DNA of 64,000 nucleotides, from contig CM082580.2 in the NCBI GenBank assembly GCA_040954595.2, forward strand, positions 4,960,001-5,024,000, given 5' to 3'. A program made the translations under genes and the position numbers. Shown piece after piece: positions 40,001 through 52,032 of this stretch. Position 1 is the stretch's first letter; each line of letters opens with the position of its first letter. The stretch comes from Balanoglossus misakiensis. Lineage: Eukaryota > Hemichordata. The notes below the pieces were generated by a model. The model ran no database searches, was not told where the DNA came from, and worked only from the letters and a program-made list of their open reading frames with translations.

Positions 40001-41121
40001 CTCCTGAAGGTATATGTACTGCACTGAGATATTACATTTACATTTTCATGTTTCATTGCAATATTTCACCTTTTTTAAAATTGCGGGAATTTCTTTACTT
40101 TATGCCATTTTGTCAGACATAAGTGTTATCCGGGTATAATGTCAGGCAATATTATTTAATAGACAGAATTCAAAGCATACCCAAGATTATTTAAAACTTA
40201 AATTTCTTTATCATTCCATCGCAGCTCATGGGGCTTTGGACAAAGAAGGCGTAAGCGACTGATGTATACACACTTGTTACATGTAGACTCTGCAAACAAT
40301 ACTAAATTTTGTCTTTAAAATTACATGCTCTAACGATTTGTTTTTCAGGAGGAGTATCTTCGAAAACATTCCAACCACGAATACTATCCCCCCAAAGAAG
40401 AAACCAGGTCACAGGTAGGGCCCTACTTGTTTCCTTCGGGAGATTGGTGACAGCCATTATGATGTGTAAACAGATCTGTATTTTTTCAGATTATTGCATG
40501 CGCTTGTTTCAAGAACGAAAATTATTGGTATAATAATCAAAAGATCTGTGCCTATACCTCCGTCTATAAAATGTAGCATTTTCCCCTCGTGAGTCAGAAT
40601 ATAATAGATTTATACAGCTTTCTGTTGCAAGAGTACACACTGTGGTTGTATACGCACATGCGCATCTTTACATCTTTTATCGTTAAAATAACCTTCAAGT
40701 GGCAGCTCATAATGAGGCTAAATGCCCTTGTTACAAGACCATTATGTTTTATACCTAGTGTCGAATAGCAGTTCAGGTTGCAGTTTAGTCTGTCTACAAA
40801 GCTCGTGTGAAAACCATAGCCCAAACGTCACAGTAAAATGACAAGTTGATACTGAATTTAAGTCCGGACTTTAATTTAATTTGTCAACAGTGATAACCGT
40901 GTACGAAGACCGACTGTGTTGACAAAAGAAATTCAAGATGTTAGGATGTTCTTATTATAATAACCATTTTTGTCATTACTGTGAGAAGGTTTTGTTTCTT
41001 TATTCAGGTTCAACATCCGCAGGAAGAAGCGACTTTGAAACCTAACGGTCAGCCTTCGCGTTGTCACATCACAAATGGCCATTCTGTTATTGACACTATC
41101 TATAGTGGAAAACAAGTTTGA
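37094..41121 (+). CDS. Unrecognised 232-residue protein
   Basis: Exons 37094-37612, 40349-40414 and 41008-41121, joined in phase 0 with GT-AG introns. The ATG lies in GACATGG. Exon 1 encodes 173 residues with alternating hydrophobic and acidic segments (for example LIGKSVSVDG, MIMVDFEGTVY, TILFVVGRDL), suggesting a compact beta-rich domain. Exon 2 is charged, and exon 3 is short and ends at a TGA at 41121. No signal peptide or membrane segment is seen. The 2.7 kb first intron holds several MITEs. The first AATAAA after the stop (41408) lies inside the MITE at 41196-41977. I do not recognise the family. Confidence 0.65.
38459..38773. repeat. Palindrome-containing interspersed repeat, copy 1
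   Basis: AGCAATAAAACACCCCCAGC and its inverse flank a palindromic core of about 150 bp, followed by a unique arm ending near TACTGGTATAATATAAT. Copy 2 at 51718-52032 is the reverse complement with few differences. It lies in intron 1 of the gene at 37094. Confidence 0.88.
39134..39275. repeat. Palindromic element related to the AGCAATAA repeats
   Basis: AGCAATAACCCCCGCC at the left pairs with GGCGGGGGTTATTGCT at the right. Inside, GGGTACAATTCG and CGAATTGTACC pair around a short loop. The layout matches the core at 38459 with a different sequence. Confidence 0.8.
39507..39614. mobile_element. MITE family C, complete palindromic copy
   Basis: A near-perfect inverted repeat of about 108 bp. 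The arms carry ATCTGATTAAAATCAGATG, GTAGGGAACGGCGACGTG and a run of A/T; the loop is ATGCTGTCGCCAGCAT. Flanks GGTAGCGATA and GGTAGAGATA could be a target duplication with one change. Single arms occur at 6686, 26671 and about 30765. Confidence 0.85.
40838..40930. repeat. Interspersed repeat family D, partial copy
   Basis: AATTTGTCAACAGTGATAAC and TGTGTTGACAA match the internal blocks of copies at 14775 and 27785, more diverged. It lies in an intron of the gene at 37094. Confidence 0.5.
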
Positions 41122-41195
41122 AAAGGTGGATCCAACAGGTCGACACGCTCATGATGTATACCTCTTTGTGAAGATATAATTAACTCCGTTATTTA

Positions 41196-41977
41196 GGGAC
41201 CGTTCAGTTTTTACGGCAGGGGGGGGGGCCGGCAAGTTTGTGTCATCGGTTTTCAAAATCAGGCCGACCCCCCCCTTCACCCAGGACCAAAAAATGATGA
41301 CCCCCCTTTGACAGACCCAAAAATATGATGACCCCCCCCCCCCCCACGCCGAAAACATTCGCCGTCCTGATCCTATGTATACACTGTCCTATGTATACAC
41401 TGTATGCAATAAAGGGAATGGGGCTCCTCACCCCTCAATTATAAATTTCTTAAAGTAATTGAATTATTTAATAATATCGTTGCAATAAAGAAATCTATGA
41501 ACAAAATAAAATGACAAGTCAATACAATAGTTGCTAGAATTGGTAAAACAAGAAAAGTGGCGGGGGTGGGCGTGGGAGGGGGTGTCCCCCTCCCACATAA
41601 GAAAATTTTGTAAAATACGGTGCTCAAAGTTGCATTTTAATGAACTCTAGAGCAAATTAACTCAATGTTAGGCAGGATGAATTTTGATTTTGCCACTCCA
41701 CTCAAAGTAAGCATAGGGGTGGGGTGGGAATAAGTCTGCCCTGGTACACTAGACAAACCAGTCCCCCTCCCACATTAGAAAATTTTGTAAAATAAAGGGC
41801 GCGAAACTGCAATTTTGTGGACTCAAAAGCAAAAGTTTGGTGGCAAAAGTATGTGACCCCCCTAAACGTTTAAAAAAACCAGATGACCCCCCCCCCTTTT
41901 GGACTTCAAAATTCAAGTGACCCCCCCCCCCCCCCTGGATTTTGCCGGCCCCCCGGCCGTAAAAACTGAACGGTCCC
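41196..41977. mobile_element. PIF/Harbinger-like MITE, TTA target duplication
   Basis: Terminal inverted repeats GGGACCGTTCAGTTTTTACG of at least 22 bp at each end, flanked by TTA at 193-195 and 978-980. The interior is rich in poly-C and poly-G and contains GTGTCCCCCTCCCACAT and GAAAATTTTGTAAAAT blocks shared with the element at 49014. No transposase is seen. Confidence 0.85.
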
Positions 41978-42840
41978 TTACATTTACAGTATTTTACATG
42001 TCTTTCATTAACCATTTCAGAAACATTGTTTATGTTTTTTCCTTTAAACACTGACAAATTAATTACTTCTATTTACAAAAATGTTTTATGGATGTAATTT
42101 TATGCTATGAGAAATATAACATCTTGTCATAGTATGCTTTCGGACCCTGTTACTATCTGTATAAAGGTCAAATATGATTTCAAGGGTCAATTAATCTAGA
42201 GCTCGGGAATGTCAATGTTTGATAGTATTTGATTTTATGTATTTGAAGTAGATAGGGAGAGCTGGTTTTTAACTGACTGCTATGGTTATCAATCACCATC
42301 GAACTGACTTTGTTATATAACGCTTTATGTAAATCCATACCTATAGAGTTGAATTGATGTCCAATGAAATTGTAACACATTATATTTGTGATATTTTACA
42401 TGATTAACCACGCCTTGGGGAAGACTTTATACGATGAAATAAAATAATAATAATAAAAAAAAAAAAAACTCCTACTAGTTTGTTTCATGGAAAAAAAATA
42501 CAATAGTGAATAATATAACTCACATTTTATGTGGATGTTTATTCGATATTCATGCTGTAAATCTAGATAAACGAATATCATATACAGAACTTTTGACTTG
42601 TCATAACATATCGCTATATATGATGCGAATTTGATTCCAGTAATATCAAAATATATTTAAAATCTATTCTAACTTTTAGTCATAAAATAAGAGTATATGG
42701 AATGTTTATTGGACATGCTATATTGTTTTTAGATGTGACATAGTCGCATGAATACTAAGACGTTACGATTTATTGTTTGTTTGTTTGAATAAAAAGATAC
42801 AGCATAAATGATAAAAAAAAACACGCCTTGAGAAAAGTAA

Positions 42841-43095
42841 TTATAAGAGAACTTTGTTTCCAAAGTTGGAGGAGAAATAATCTAACGGGAGATGGGAGTA
42901 CCTCAGGCTACTGAGTTCGTTCCCTTCCTCATGTACTTTACTGGGCGTATTTGATGTACTATAGTAATTCTCAGCAATAAATGAGCGTGAATCAGATATG
43001 TGTCTCCGTGGATCACTGTTCTCGTCAGAGCCCGTTACCTCATCGCTACAATTTCCCAGATGCATGAACATAAATAAGATTCCAGCGGTAATAAC
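42841..43095 (-). CDS. Possible terminal exon of an unidentified membrane protein
   Basis: An 84-residue frame with a good acceptor (TTGTCTAG before 43095) and a stop at 42841. It begins with a hydrophobic stretch (VITAGILFMFMHL) that could end a membrane span, followed by a Ser- and Asp-rich tail. No upstream exon was identified in the repeat-filled sequence above it, so this may be a chance frame. Confidence 0.3.
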   Translation of the reverse strand, partial: VITAGILFMFMHLGNCSDEVTGSDENSDPRRHISDSRSFIAENYYSTSNTPSKVHEEGNELSSLRYSHLPLDYFSSNFGNKVLL

Positions 43096-43475
43096 CTAGA
43101 CAAATTATGTACTTAATTAACTTATGAATAAACTAAATCCGGATATGATCTAAAATTGTGCAAATGGAGTAAAATATTCATCATCGATATCCACTATTGT
43201 CCGACATATTGTTTTGTGTTTCCACACTGAAGCCTCAGGCTCAAAGGAAATTGTCGCGGTGTTATTCTTATACCATAGCTAATTATTAACAAAACGTCAT
43301 GTTTTAGATAAGTGTTGGGTAGAGTTTGTACTCTGAAAGGTACTCTGACGTATGATTATTTTAAAAACAATTGAAACTGTTGTTAGCAACAGGCAAACAA
43401 AACACGTATTCTGGACACATGCCAAAAGAGAATCGATCACAATTATGCGTTGTTCGTATAGTTTACCCCTTGCCC

Positions 43476-43708
43476 TAGACTTGCTCCAAGTCTATGGGCT
43501 TCATTGTGTGTAGGGAACGTGTAGCGACGCTACCCGAAACCACAAGCTCAGTCCCAAATTCGAAACTCACCTCACTACCAAAAAACACGCTCAAGGCAAG
43601 CATGCACGCAAAAAGTATTGCAATTACTTATTAAGACAAAAAAAACCCACCGAAAACACAAAAAGTATTGAGATTTAAAAATCACCAAGCGACTAGTGGG
43701 CTAGTCTA
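43476..43708 (+). mobile_element. MITE family A copy 3, 9-bp target duplication
   Basis: A 233 bp element with the same hairpin ends. It is flanked by CCCTTGCCC at 467-475 and 709-717. Confidence 0.95.
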
Positions 43709-44900
43709 CCCTTGCCCAGCCAAATGTAGGAACCTGGTGTTATCAGAAAATGGCTATTTTGTCTTGTTTTGTGCTTCCACACTACTAAGCCTCATGCTCA
43801 AAGGAAATTGTCGTGATGTTATTCTTACTGATCTCAATGATAATAATAATAAAACGTCATGGTTTAATCAGTGTTGGGTAGAGTTTGCACTCTGACGTAT
43901 GATTATTTTAAAAACAATTGAAACTGTTAATAATAGGCTGGCAATGCACGTATCATGGACACATGCCAAAAGAATCGATCGCAAGATTAATTATGCATTG
44001 TTCGGATAGTTTATCCCTTGCCCAGACAAATGTAGGAACCTCAGTGGTGTTATCAGAAAATGGCTATTTTGGTGTTTTTTGTCGTTTTCCACATTGTTTG
44101 TTACAAAATCTTCTTTTCAAAACAACTTCCCTCCCAATTTCATAAAAAAATTAATTTAGGGTGTACAGGGGTGGTTTCTTTTACTTTTTCCCCCTAAACA
44201 AAGTGAAGAAATATGTGGTATATTTTGGGGGCAAATTTGTCATTTTTGGTCAAAACTCTACTTCTCAGAAAACTCTACCCTGATTGTTTCGAAATTTGGT
44301 TTGCAGGTTACTAGTCGTGTTCTCATGATGATTTACAAACCCTATGATAAAGGAGTCAAGAATGAATTTTGGGGCGATTTTTTTCATGTTTGGTAAAAAA
44401 AAATCCTGGATTTCCCTGAAACTAATTGTACGATTGCTTTGCAATTTACTTTGCAGTTTCCCAGGGGAATTCTTATTATGATATATCAAACTTATAATGA
44501 AAATGAAAATCTTGTACTTTGGGGGCATTTTTACAAAACTGTCAAGAGACCAGCTTTTCTATTTGGTAACTGCACAGTAGTTTACATGCAATTGACAGCT
44601 TATGGGTCAGTCAGTGTTTGCCTTCTGATCTTGTACTACGTATAGGCCTATATGACTGTCTGTATACATGTCTATCAGTAATCTGTTTGTCTGTATGTGT
44701 GTATTCCGGTGTACACCTTTTCCTGTGCAATGAGACTACAGTGTCCTCGACGCTTGTTTTGATAGAATATTGCCTTTCTGCACACTATTTATATCGCTGA
44801 CGATCACAAAAACTGGCTTCGTTCATTGTCCACGAACAGGTGGGACAAAGGTGCACCCGTAATGTTACAATCATAAGCTGCTCTTGAGGTATTTACGGCA

Positions 44901-45041
44901 TAGCTGCAACAATTGTAGCCTTGGTGATGGGCTGGTTGAGCGCTGTCGGGTGGCTTGACCTTGGTGGGGCCGTCAGCGATCAAGCCACCCGACAACGCTC
45001 AACCAGCCCATCACCAAACAAGGCTACAATTATTGCAGCTA
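44901..45041. mobile_element. Palindromic MITE, 9-bp target duplication
   Basis: 141 bp. Ends are TAGCTGCAACAATTGTAGCC and the inverse GGCTACAATTATTGCAGCTA. The arms continue through TTGGTGATGGGCTGGTTGAG. Flanks TTTACGGCA and TTTATGGCA (892-900 and 042-050) differ at one base. The TA-ended termini and 9-bp duplication resemble families A and B. Confidence 0.88.
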
Positions 45042-45144
45042 TTTATGGCACAGATGGACAGAAAAAACAGACAGAACGACGAACGGACGCACAGACAGGC
45101 ATAAACCAGTACGACATTAGTTTAACTTAAAACGGCTGTCGTAC

Positions 45145-45324
45145 CACAGGGGGCTCTCCTTCCGCGATTTTATTCTTTGTTTGTTTGTTTGTTGTTGTTG
45201 ATTGGCATAATAAACAAATACATATTTCTTTATCAATAAATATGGTTTGTTGACATGTAAGGGTTAGGGTATATTCAACGGTTAGGGTTAGTGTTGGGAT
45301 ATATATTTGTTTATTATGCCAATC

Positions 45325-45377
<53 letters not shown>

Positions 45378-45475
45378 ACAAACAAACAAACAAACAAACA
45401 AAAACAAACAAACAAACAAACAAACAAACAAACAAACAAATAAATAATAAAATCGCGGAGGGAGAGCCCCCTGTG
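45145..45475. mobile_element. Large palindromic element with internal repeats
   Basis: Terminal repeats CACAGGGGGCTCTCC, with GTCGTAC at both flanks (138-144 and 476-482). The arms share GCGATTTTATT and GATTGGCATAATAAACAAAT. One arm has expanded into (AAC)n and (AAAC)n tracts at about 45323-45441. The loop contains several TTAGGG-like units. Confidence 0.82.
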
Positions 45476-47688
45476 GTCGTACTTGTAAACTATCAGCTTG
45501 TTTGTCGACTGTGAAGTCTCCCGGAACACATCTGTTGTAGAGACTATCGCGGAAAAATAATGTGAATATAAATGTACCTCTCGTTCATGATTATGTCGGA
45601 GTCTTCCAATTACCATTGCAGAAAAATCATGCATGCATGTTTTTGTCTTCAGACACTGATAAATTACGTATTGTAGATGAATTACTTCCATTTCCTTATG
45701 TTATTTACACAATATTCTGCCAAGTTTTATCCACACTGATTGATTCCGGTTTTTGTTCATGAATGTCTGTCATATACCGTTCACTTTAAGGATATGTCGT
45801 GCACCTTCAATACATTACATGTATAGGGATATTCACAAAATACGGCCGCGTATGGATGAGGGCTCAGTGAGTGACGTTTTGGACGAGCTGAAATGTAAAC
45901 TCTAATTTCTTATATTTGACATAGCTCTTTATTATTATCATACATGCAACGCCTGTATTTGGCACTTTCTATTGTTCTCGCCCCGAAGATATTTAGGGGT
46001 TATTACACGAATTTTGGTCAATTTTACATTTCAGCTTCCATGAAAAGAAATTCATTTTATGATGATATCTCTCAAATTTCATTTCATGTTACAATGAGTA
46101 ATATTTCGGAATCTGTAATTTAATTTTAATGGAGTGTTCTAAAACTGCAGATTGTGGGCTATTCCCCGAGAAAGTCTGGCAAATTTCGATTTTAAAAGGT
46201 ATATGGTGATGTCAACCTTCTATGTTGTTTTTGGTTCTCGGTAGATCAAAGTGTTGAAGCATTGTTTATCGTATGTGTTGCGACATGACTAAATGCCAGA
46301 AATATGTACAGTACGCCCACCACTCGGTCGTAAATGTCTGTTTGAGATTTGTCTTTGACATAAGTTGTATCGACCGATTTGAAATTATGACTCTGTTATT
46401 GATCGTCGCTAAAGTCGCAAAAACTAAATCTCACGTTAATTTATTCATGTTTATACATGTATGATGTTTTAACAAGTTTCTGGTGCGGTGTTTACTCTAT
46501 GGCGTGTCTTCATTTTAAAACACAATAGATACTTGTTTACAGCACACTCTAGAAAACGCACATTCTGAGCACATGCTAAAAGATTTGAAATGTGGATAGA
46601 TCGCTGTTAAACATTCTTCATATACTTAGTATTTCACCCCTTGCTCCATCCATATATTTTACCTGTGAACGAGCCATCTTTGACATACTCAATCACGCGT
46701 ACTGAAGGTCTAATAAGGAACTGGTCAGCTTCTCTGGCCTGGGATTCGCAGGGTTGTCAACAGTCTCGATTAGGGCGTGTCTGGTACCAGTGATTTGATT
46801 GGCTGTTATCGAGTTATTGGCATGTTTGTCATCGTTCGACAAACCATTTTTACATGGGTAGGGGCAAATTTTCACGCGTCAAGATCAATTATTTTTTTTA
46901 CATTGTCATTGCATGAACAGTTTTTTTTTGCTTGCGAGTATTATCAGTCAAATCTATATGTTTTTTGACGCAATCGGTTGCCTTAATAACAGATCGATAA
47001 AAACGACACTTCATAATCGATTGTGATAAGGCAGTGAAATATTGCCCCTCAGACAATCACAACTATTTAGTGTTGCATTGTTCAGGTGGATGGGTACATA
47101 CATGGGCGCACCCACTTAGAATTCGGCCTATCGCAATTTATGACAGCAAATTTTTACTGAAATACATGTACTTAGACTTATTGTGGGGGGGGGGGGGGGC
47201 AAGATGGCCGAGTGAATACAGGGTAAATATGCCTTAGCACAGGGCCTTCTGCCTTCACTTGTCAAAATTTGGGTAAATCGTTTAAATTCTTTTGGCGCGA
47301 TTACATTGTAAAATCTAATATAAGCTTAGATTGCGACAGCCTAGGTATATGGTGATGTCAACCTTCTATATTGTTTTTGGTTCTCGGTAGATCAAAGTAG
47401 CATTGTTTGTCGTATGTGTTGCGACATGACTAACTGTCAGAAATATATGTACAGTGCGCCCACCAGCTGACGCCAACCACTCGGTCGTAAATGTCTGTTT
47501 GAGGTTCGTCTTTGACATAACTGTATCGACCGATTTGAAATTATGACTGTTATTGATCGTCGCTCAACTAGCGACGCTCGGATAGCTATAAAAGTCGCAA
47601 AACTAAAATCTCACGTTAATTTATTCATGTTTATACATGTATAATGTTTTGACAAGTTTCTGGTACGGTGTTTACTCTATGGCGTGTC

Positions 47689-48283
47689 AGTCTGGTTTCA
47701 AGTAGGCTCATTGCACAGCAGGGGATTATGACTTGAACTGGCCAGTAACGTTTGAATTCCTCATTTGCATACAGTTTTTCAACTTTTTTCAGAACGAAAG
47801 TTTAGCAACTTGCAACCCATTTCTGACAATTATTTCACCCCAGGCACATTACCATTCTCCGATTGGTGTAACTGGGCGACATACTAGGCGTATTTTCATA
47901 GCTATTGTTTGTTCTTTGCATCAGTTGATAAACAATCATCCGCAAAGTCGAAAATTTGTCATCTATTGACAGTTTTCATGAGCTATAACCCATGAAAAAA
48001 ATGCAAATACGCTTAGCCTGTGACGCAGTGACACCAGTCGGAAAATGGTATCACCCACACCAAGGTGGGCGGAAGTTGGTCCTGGCGCTTTTTTCCCCAT
48101 GATTCAAATTACAGTAAACGCCATATTGGAAATTCGGCCAACTTTCCCTCGATTTTGTAAAAAATCCCGTGACTTATACAAGGCGAATGTTTTTTTCTGA
48201 AAGAGTGACCTCAAAGCTACCAAATTATGTAGAAATTAGCTACGCCGGATTTCCCCTTTAATGAGCCTACTTGAAACAAGACT
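47689..48283. mobile_element. Non-autonomous transposon carrying a satellite monomer relic
   Basis: Termini AGTCTGGTTTCAAGTAGGCT and the inverse AGCCTACTTGAAACAAGACT. GTGTC flanks both sides, and it occurs once in the empty site in copy 1 near 46503. The duplication is 3-5 bp; its exact length is ambiguous. The interior contains part of the window-start satellite monomer at 47941-47998 on the minus strand. Confidence 0.85.
47941..47998 (-). repeat. Satellite monomer relic
   Basis: On the minus strand it reads TCATGGGTTATAGCTCATGA, then a short diverged spacer, then GACAAATTTTCGACTTTGCG. These are the same motifs, in the same order, as the satellite at 1-3740. It carries the CTCATG variant found in the left-edge monomers. 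Confidence 0.85.
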
Positions 48284-49013
48284 GTGTCTTCATTTTTAAA
48301 ACACAATAGATACATACTTGTTTACAGCACACTCTAGAAAACGCACATTCTGAACACATGCTAAAAGATTTGAAATGTGGATAGATCGCTGTTAAACATT
48401 CTTCATATACTTAGTATTTTACCCCTTGCTCCATCCATGTATTTTACCTGTGAACGAGCCATGTTTGACATATTCAATCACGCGTACAGAAGGTCTAATA
48501 AGGAACTGGTCAGCTTCTCTGGCCTAGGATTCGCAGGGTTGTCAACAGTCTCGATTAGGGGGCGTGTCTGGTACCAGTGATTTGATTGGCTGTTATCGAG
48601 TTATTGGCATGTTTGTCATCGTCCGACAAACCATTTTTTACATGGGTAGGGGCAAATGTTCACGCGTTAAGATCAATTATTTTTTTTACATTGCATGAAC
48701 AATTTTTTTTGCTTGCGAGTATCATCAGTCAAATCAAAATGTTTTTTGACGCAATCGGTTGCCTTAATAACAGATCAATAAAAACGACACTTCATAATCG
48801 ATTGTGATAAGGCAGTGAAATATTGCCCCTCAGACAGGCTATTTTTAACACTGACGATCACAACTATTTAGTGTTGCATTGTTCAGGTGGATGGGTCCAT
48901 ACATGGGCGCACCCACTTAGAATTCGGCTTATCGGCTTGACGGCAAATTTTTACTGAAATACATGTACTTAGACATATTGTGGGGGCAAGATGGCCGAGT
49001 GAATACAGGGTAA

Positions 49014-49899
49014 GGCTGCATTCACAAACACCTCTGGAGGGGGGGGGATTCAATTTTTTTTACCGCTAAATTTCACATGCCCCCAGTACACAACCCGAAA
49101 TATTTTGAAATCCCCCCCCCCCTTCCGAACTGCTAAAATTTTGAAATCCCCCCCCCATTTTCTTTCACAGAGCAAAACACATCATCTATCTATCTTGTAG
49201 TCTGGTTCCCTGCCCCAATCCCACCGCTGGCTGCGCTAACCCTAACCCTAACCCTAACCCTAACCCTTTCCCTTTAGCGTAGCGCAGCCAGCGGTGGGAT
49301 TGGGGCAGGGGACCAGACTATCTATCTTGTAAAAAAGAAAAACAGCGCTCCCATGAAAAGAATTTGAAACTGATGTTTCCCCTCATCAGTGGGTATTAAA
49401 ACTGAACATTGTATTTGTATTCTGTGTTGGGAGACATTGTAAATCGAGAATTGAAGGGGGTGGGTGTAAGAAAATTTTATAAAATACAGAGCTCAAAGCT
49501 GCATTTTAATGAATCCGGCAAAAGCAAATTAACTCAACTACCGGTATGTTGGGGAGGACAAATTTAACCCTCGCCGCTCAAAGTTATCATGGGGTGGGGG
49601 CAAGTCCCCTGACCTGGGACACTAGATAAACCAGTAAATGATTGAAAGGTGTTGATGAATGGAGGGGTGGATGTGGGAGGGGGTGTCCCCCTCCCACATT
49701 AGAAAATTTTGTAAAATAAAGGGTGCGAAACTACATTTTTGTGGACTCAAAATAAATATTTAGTCGTCAAAGTTTTCAAGTCCCCCCCTTTCAGTCCCTA
49801 AATTATTTCAAATCCCCCCTTACATACCCTAATTTTTTTTCAAATCCCCCCTCAATTCTCCCGCCCCCCCCCCCTCCAGAGGTGTTTGTGAATGCAGCC
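49014..49899. mobile_element. PIF/Harbinger-like MITE, TAA target duplication
   Basis: Terminal repeats GGCTGCATTCACAAACACCT and further, flanked by TAA at 49011-49013 and 49900-49902. Copy 1 of the duplication has the empty site CAGGGTAAATATGCC with one TAA at 47224-47226. The interior has poly-C tracts and blocks shared with the element at 41196. The element at 49198 is nested in it. Confidence 0.92.
49198..49320. mobile_element. Palindromic MITE family B with telomeric repeats in its loop
   Basis: 123 bp. Arms TAGTCTGGTTCCCTGCCCCA and inverse match the element at 30519. The loop contains about five tandem CCCTAA units at about 49237-49267. A perfect 9-bp duplication TCTATCTTG flanks it (189-197 and 321-329). 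Confidence 0.93.
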
Positions 49900-51717
49900 T
49901 AAATATGCCTTAGCACAGGGCCTTCTGCCTTCACTTGTCAAAATTTGGGTAAATCTTTTAAATTCTTTTGGCGCGATTACATTGTGAAATCTAATATAAG
50001 CTTAGATTGTGACAGCCTAGGTATAATGTATTCTCTTGTAATAAAAGAACATACATTTTGTAACGCCTGACCAGGCAGGGCAAAGGGGGGGGGGGGTAAT
50101 TAAACAGCAGGGGATTATGCAATGCAAACACTTGAACTGGCCAGTAACGTTTGAATTCCTCATTTGCATACAGTTTTTCAACTTTTTTCAGAACGAAAGT
50201 TCAGTAACTTGCAACCCATTTCTGACAATTATTTCACCCCAGGCACATTACTGGTACTATGAATGTACTACATGTGATTTTTCATGAAGTTTTATCGAGA
50301 AGAATTTCTTTAATTCCACTTACAAAATTGTGATCACGAAATTCAAAGTGACCTTGAAGTTAAAAAATCAAAAAAAAAAATATCAGCCATACCCACACAA
50401 AAATTAACCCCCTCAGGTTTTAGAAACATTATTAAACTCCTCTATTCATAATTTTGACATGAAAATATCCATGCCGTGGGTCAAGGACCACAATTTACAG
50501 TGCCATAGGTCAGTCCTGAGAAGTCAGTCAGCGTGAATAGTGTATAGACTCCGTATGTAATATGCTAATGAGAGTTAACGACGCGTTGAAAAGGAAGCCA
50601 TTACGTCATGGGTTAACATGCGTTGACCTACTTCAATGCATACACATATGGCAAACACGGCTGTACTCGTCGATGGCGAAGGCAATTTTTACACCGTCAT
50701 TACTCCACAACGGAGCGGCTCACACTATTAAAATTTCATGGTAACTTAGTTCAATATCTTCCTAACCTACCCAATTTTTTTCAAAACAAGAAATCTTTGC
50801 CGAGAGTCAAGGACCACAATTTAAACCAACATACCGAAACTGTCTTTCTCGGGAACGCGTCGTTAAAACTTCACGAAAAATCATCCTATCATTGACTGTG
50901 GTGTTTCATACACGTCTTAGAAAAATGGATGCACTACGATCACTTGAAGTACCGAAAATCTCCGTTTGAAAATTTTTCCAACCGGCCGTAACTGCCACTC
51001 AGTGACGTTCACATTCAAATAGATCTCTTTGATGTCACCGCCGTAATTACCCCCCCCCCCCTTTGCCTTGCCTGTGACTATGACAACCTGCAGTATTGTT
51101 CTAAAGAAACGAGCAGCACAATATACAGATTTTAGAAGCTAATAGCCTCGCTTCCGGACATACGCATTCAGCTCCGTCTTTGTGTGCGTTCTTCAAGCAA
51201 CAGGTGTTTATACTTGACTTTCATTTTTGTCCATGATACAGTATCGAGAGGTAGAACAATCACACTATATGGGCTAATAATAATCGAGGAATCGTGAAAT
51301 GACAAAACAGCAAAATGAAGACATAAAATCCAACATAAATGGACGACAATTTAAATAAATACATGTAAAATCGAATACCCCTTATACAGCGCCCCCAAGT
51401 GGCCAAAGATTTGGAAAGACATTACAGGGACCGGGACGGAGGGAGGATCGGTTTTTTCCAAAACGACGCAGTCACGATGTGAAAAATAATGTTTACAAGA
51501 AAATATGACTCTCTCCTTCATGCCACACTCAGCATTAATGATATTTTAATAGACCGATAATTTCTCACTTATCCTTTGCAATATCATGATCGTTTATTAT
51601 AGCCTGCACGGGGGATGGTGATCTCTGACCATAAAATTGATGATGCCCGACTAATTCTTTTTATCTAGGTATCTATCTGTTGCTTTGAAATGGCAAAAAA
51701 TGCCTATTATGACATAT

Positions 51718-52032
51718 TATATTATACCAGTATATTGATGGTGTAAATCACGCTATTTGATTGGTCGAGACACGACACGTGACCGTGATATATTAGCCAT
51801 ATACCACAGTCATATATCATAGTCAAAGAAAATGCCTTTTTAAAATGTTTTATGCAAAGTTTCAATATACTGGCATAATATAATAGCAATAAAACACCCC
51901 CAGCCATGGTATACCACTCGATTTTGACCAGTTCAACTCCATATACGCACTCGCTATCGCTCGTGTGTATATGTCGTGAACTGGTCAAAATCTCGTGGTA
52001 TACCATGGCTGGGGGTGTTTTATTGCTTAAAC
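51718..52032. repeat. Palindrome-containing interspersed repeat, copy 2
   Basis: Reverse complement of the repeat at 38459-38773, including the palindromic core around GACCAGTTCAACTCCATATA. Few differences separate the copies. Confidence 0.88.

Larger units (their letters stand above)
46197..50030. repeat. Tandem segmental duplication with later insertions
   Basis: Copy 1 is about 46197-47342 and copy 2 about 47343-50030. Both begin AGGTATATGGTGATGTCAAC (with small differences) and continue with matching sequence. They differ by small changes and by two large insertions in copy 2, at 47689-48283 and 49014-49899. Copy 1 preserves both empty sites. No coding exon was recognised. Confidence 0.88.

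Noticed and set aside
49237-49267. Chromosome end
   Set aside because: The CCCTAA units are only about five and lie inside a MITE loop with unique sequence on both sides.
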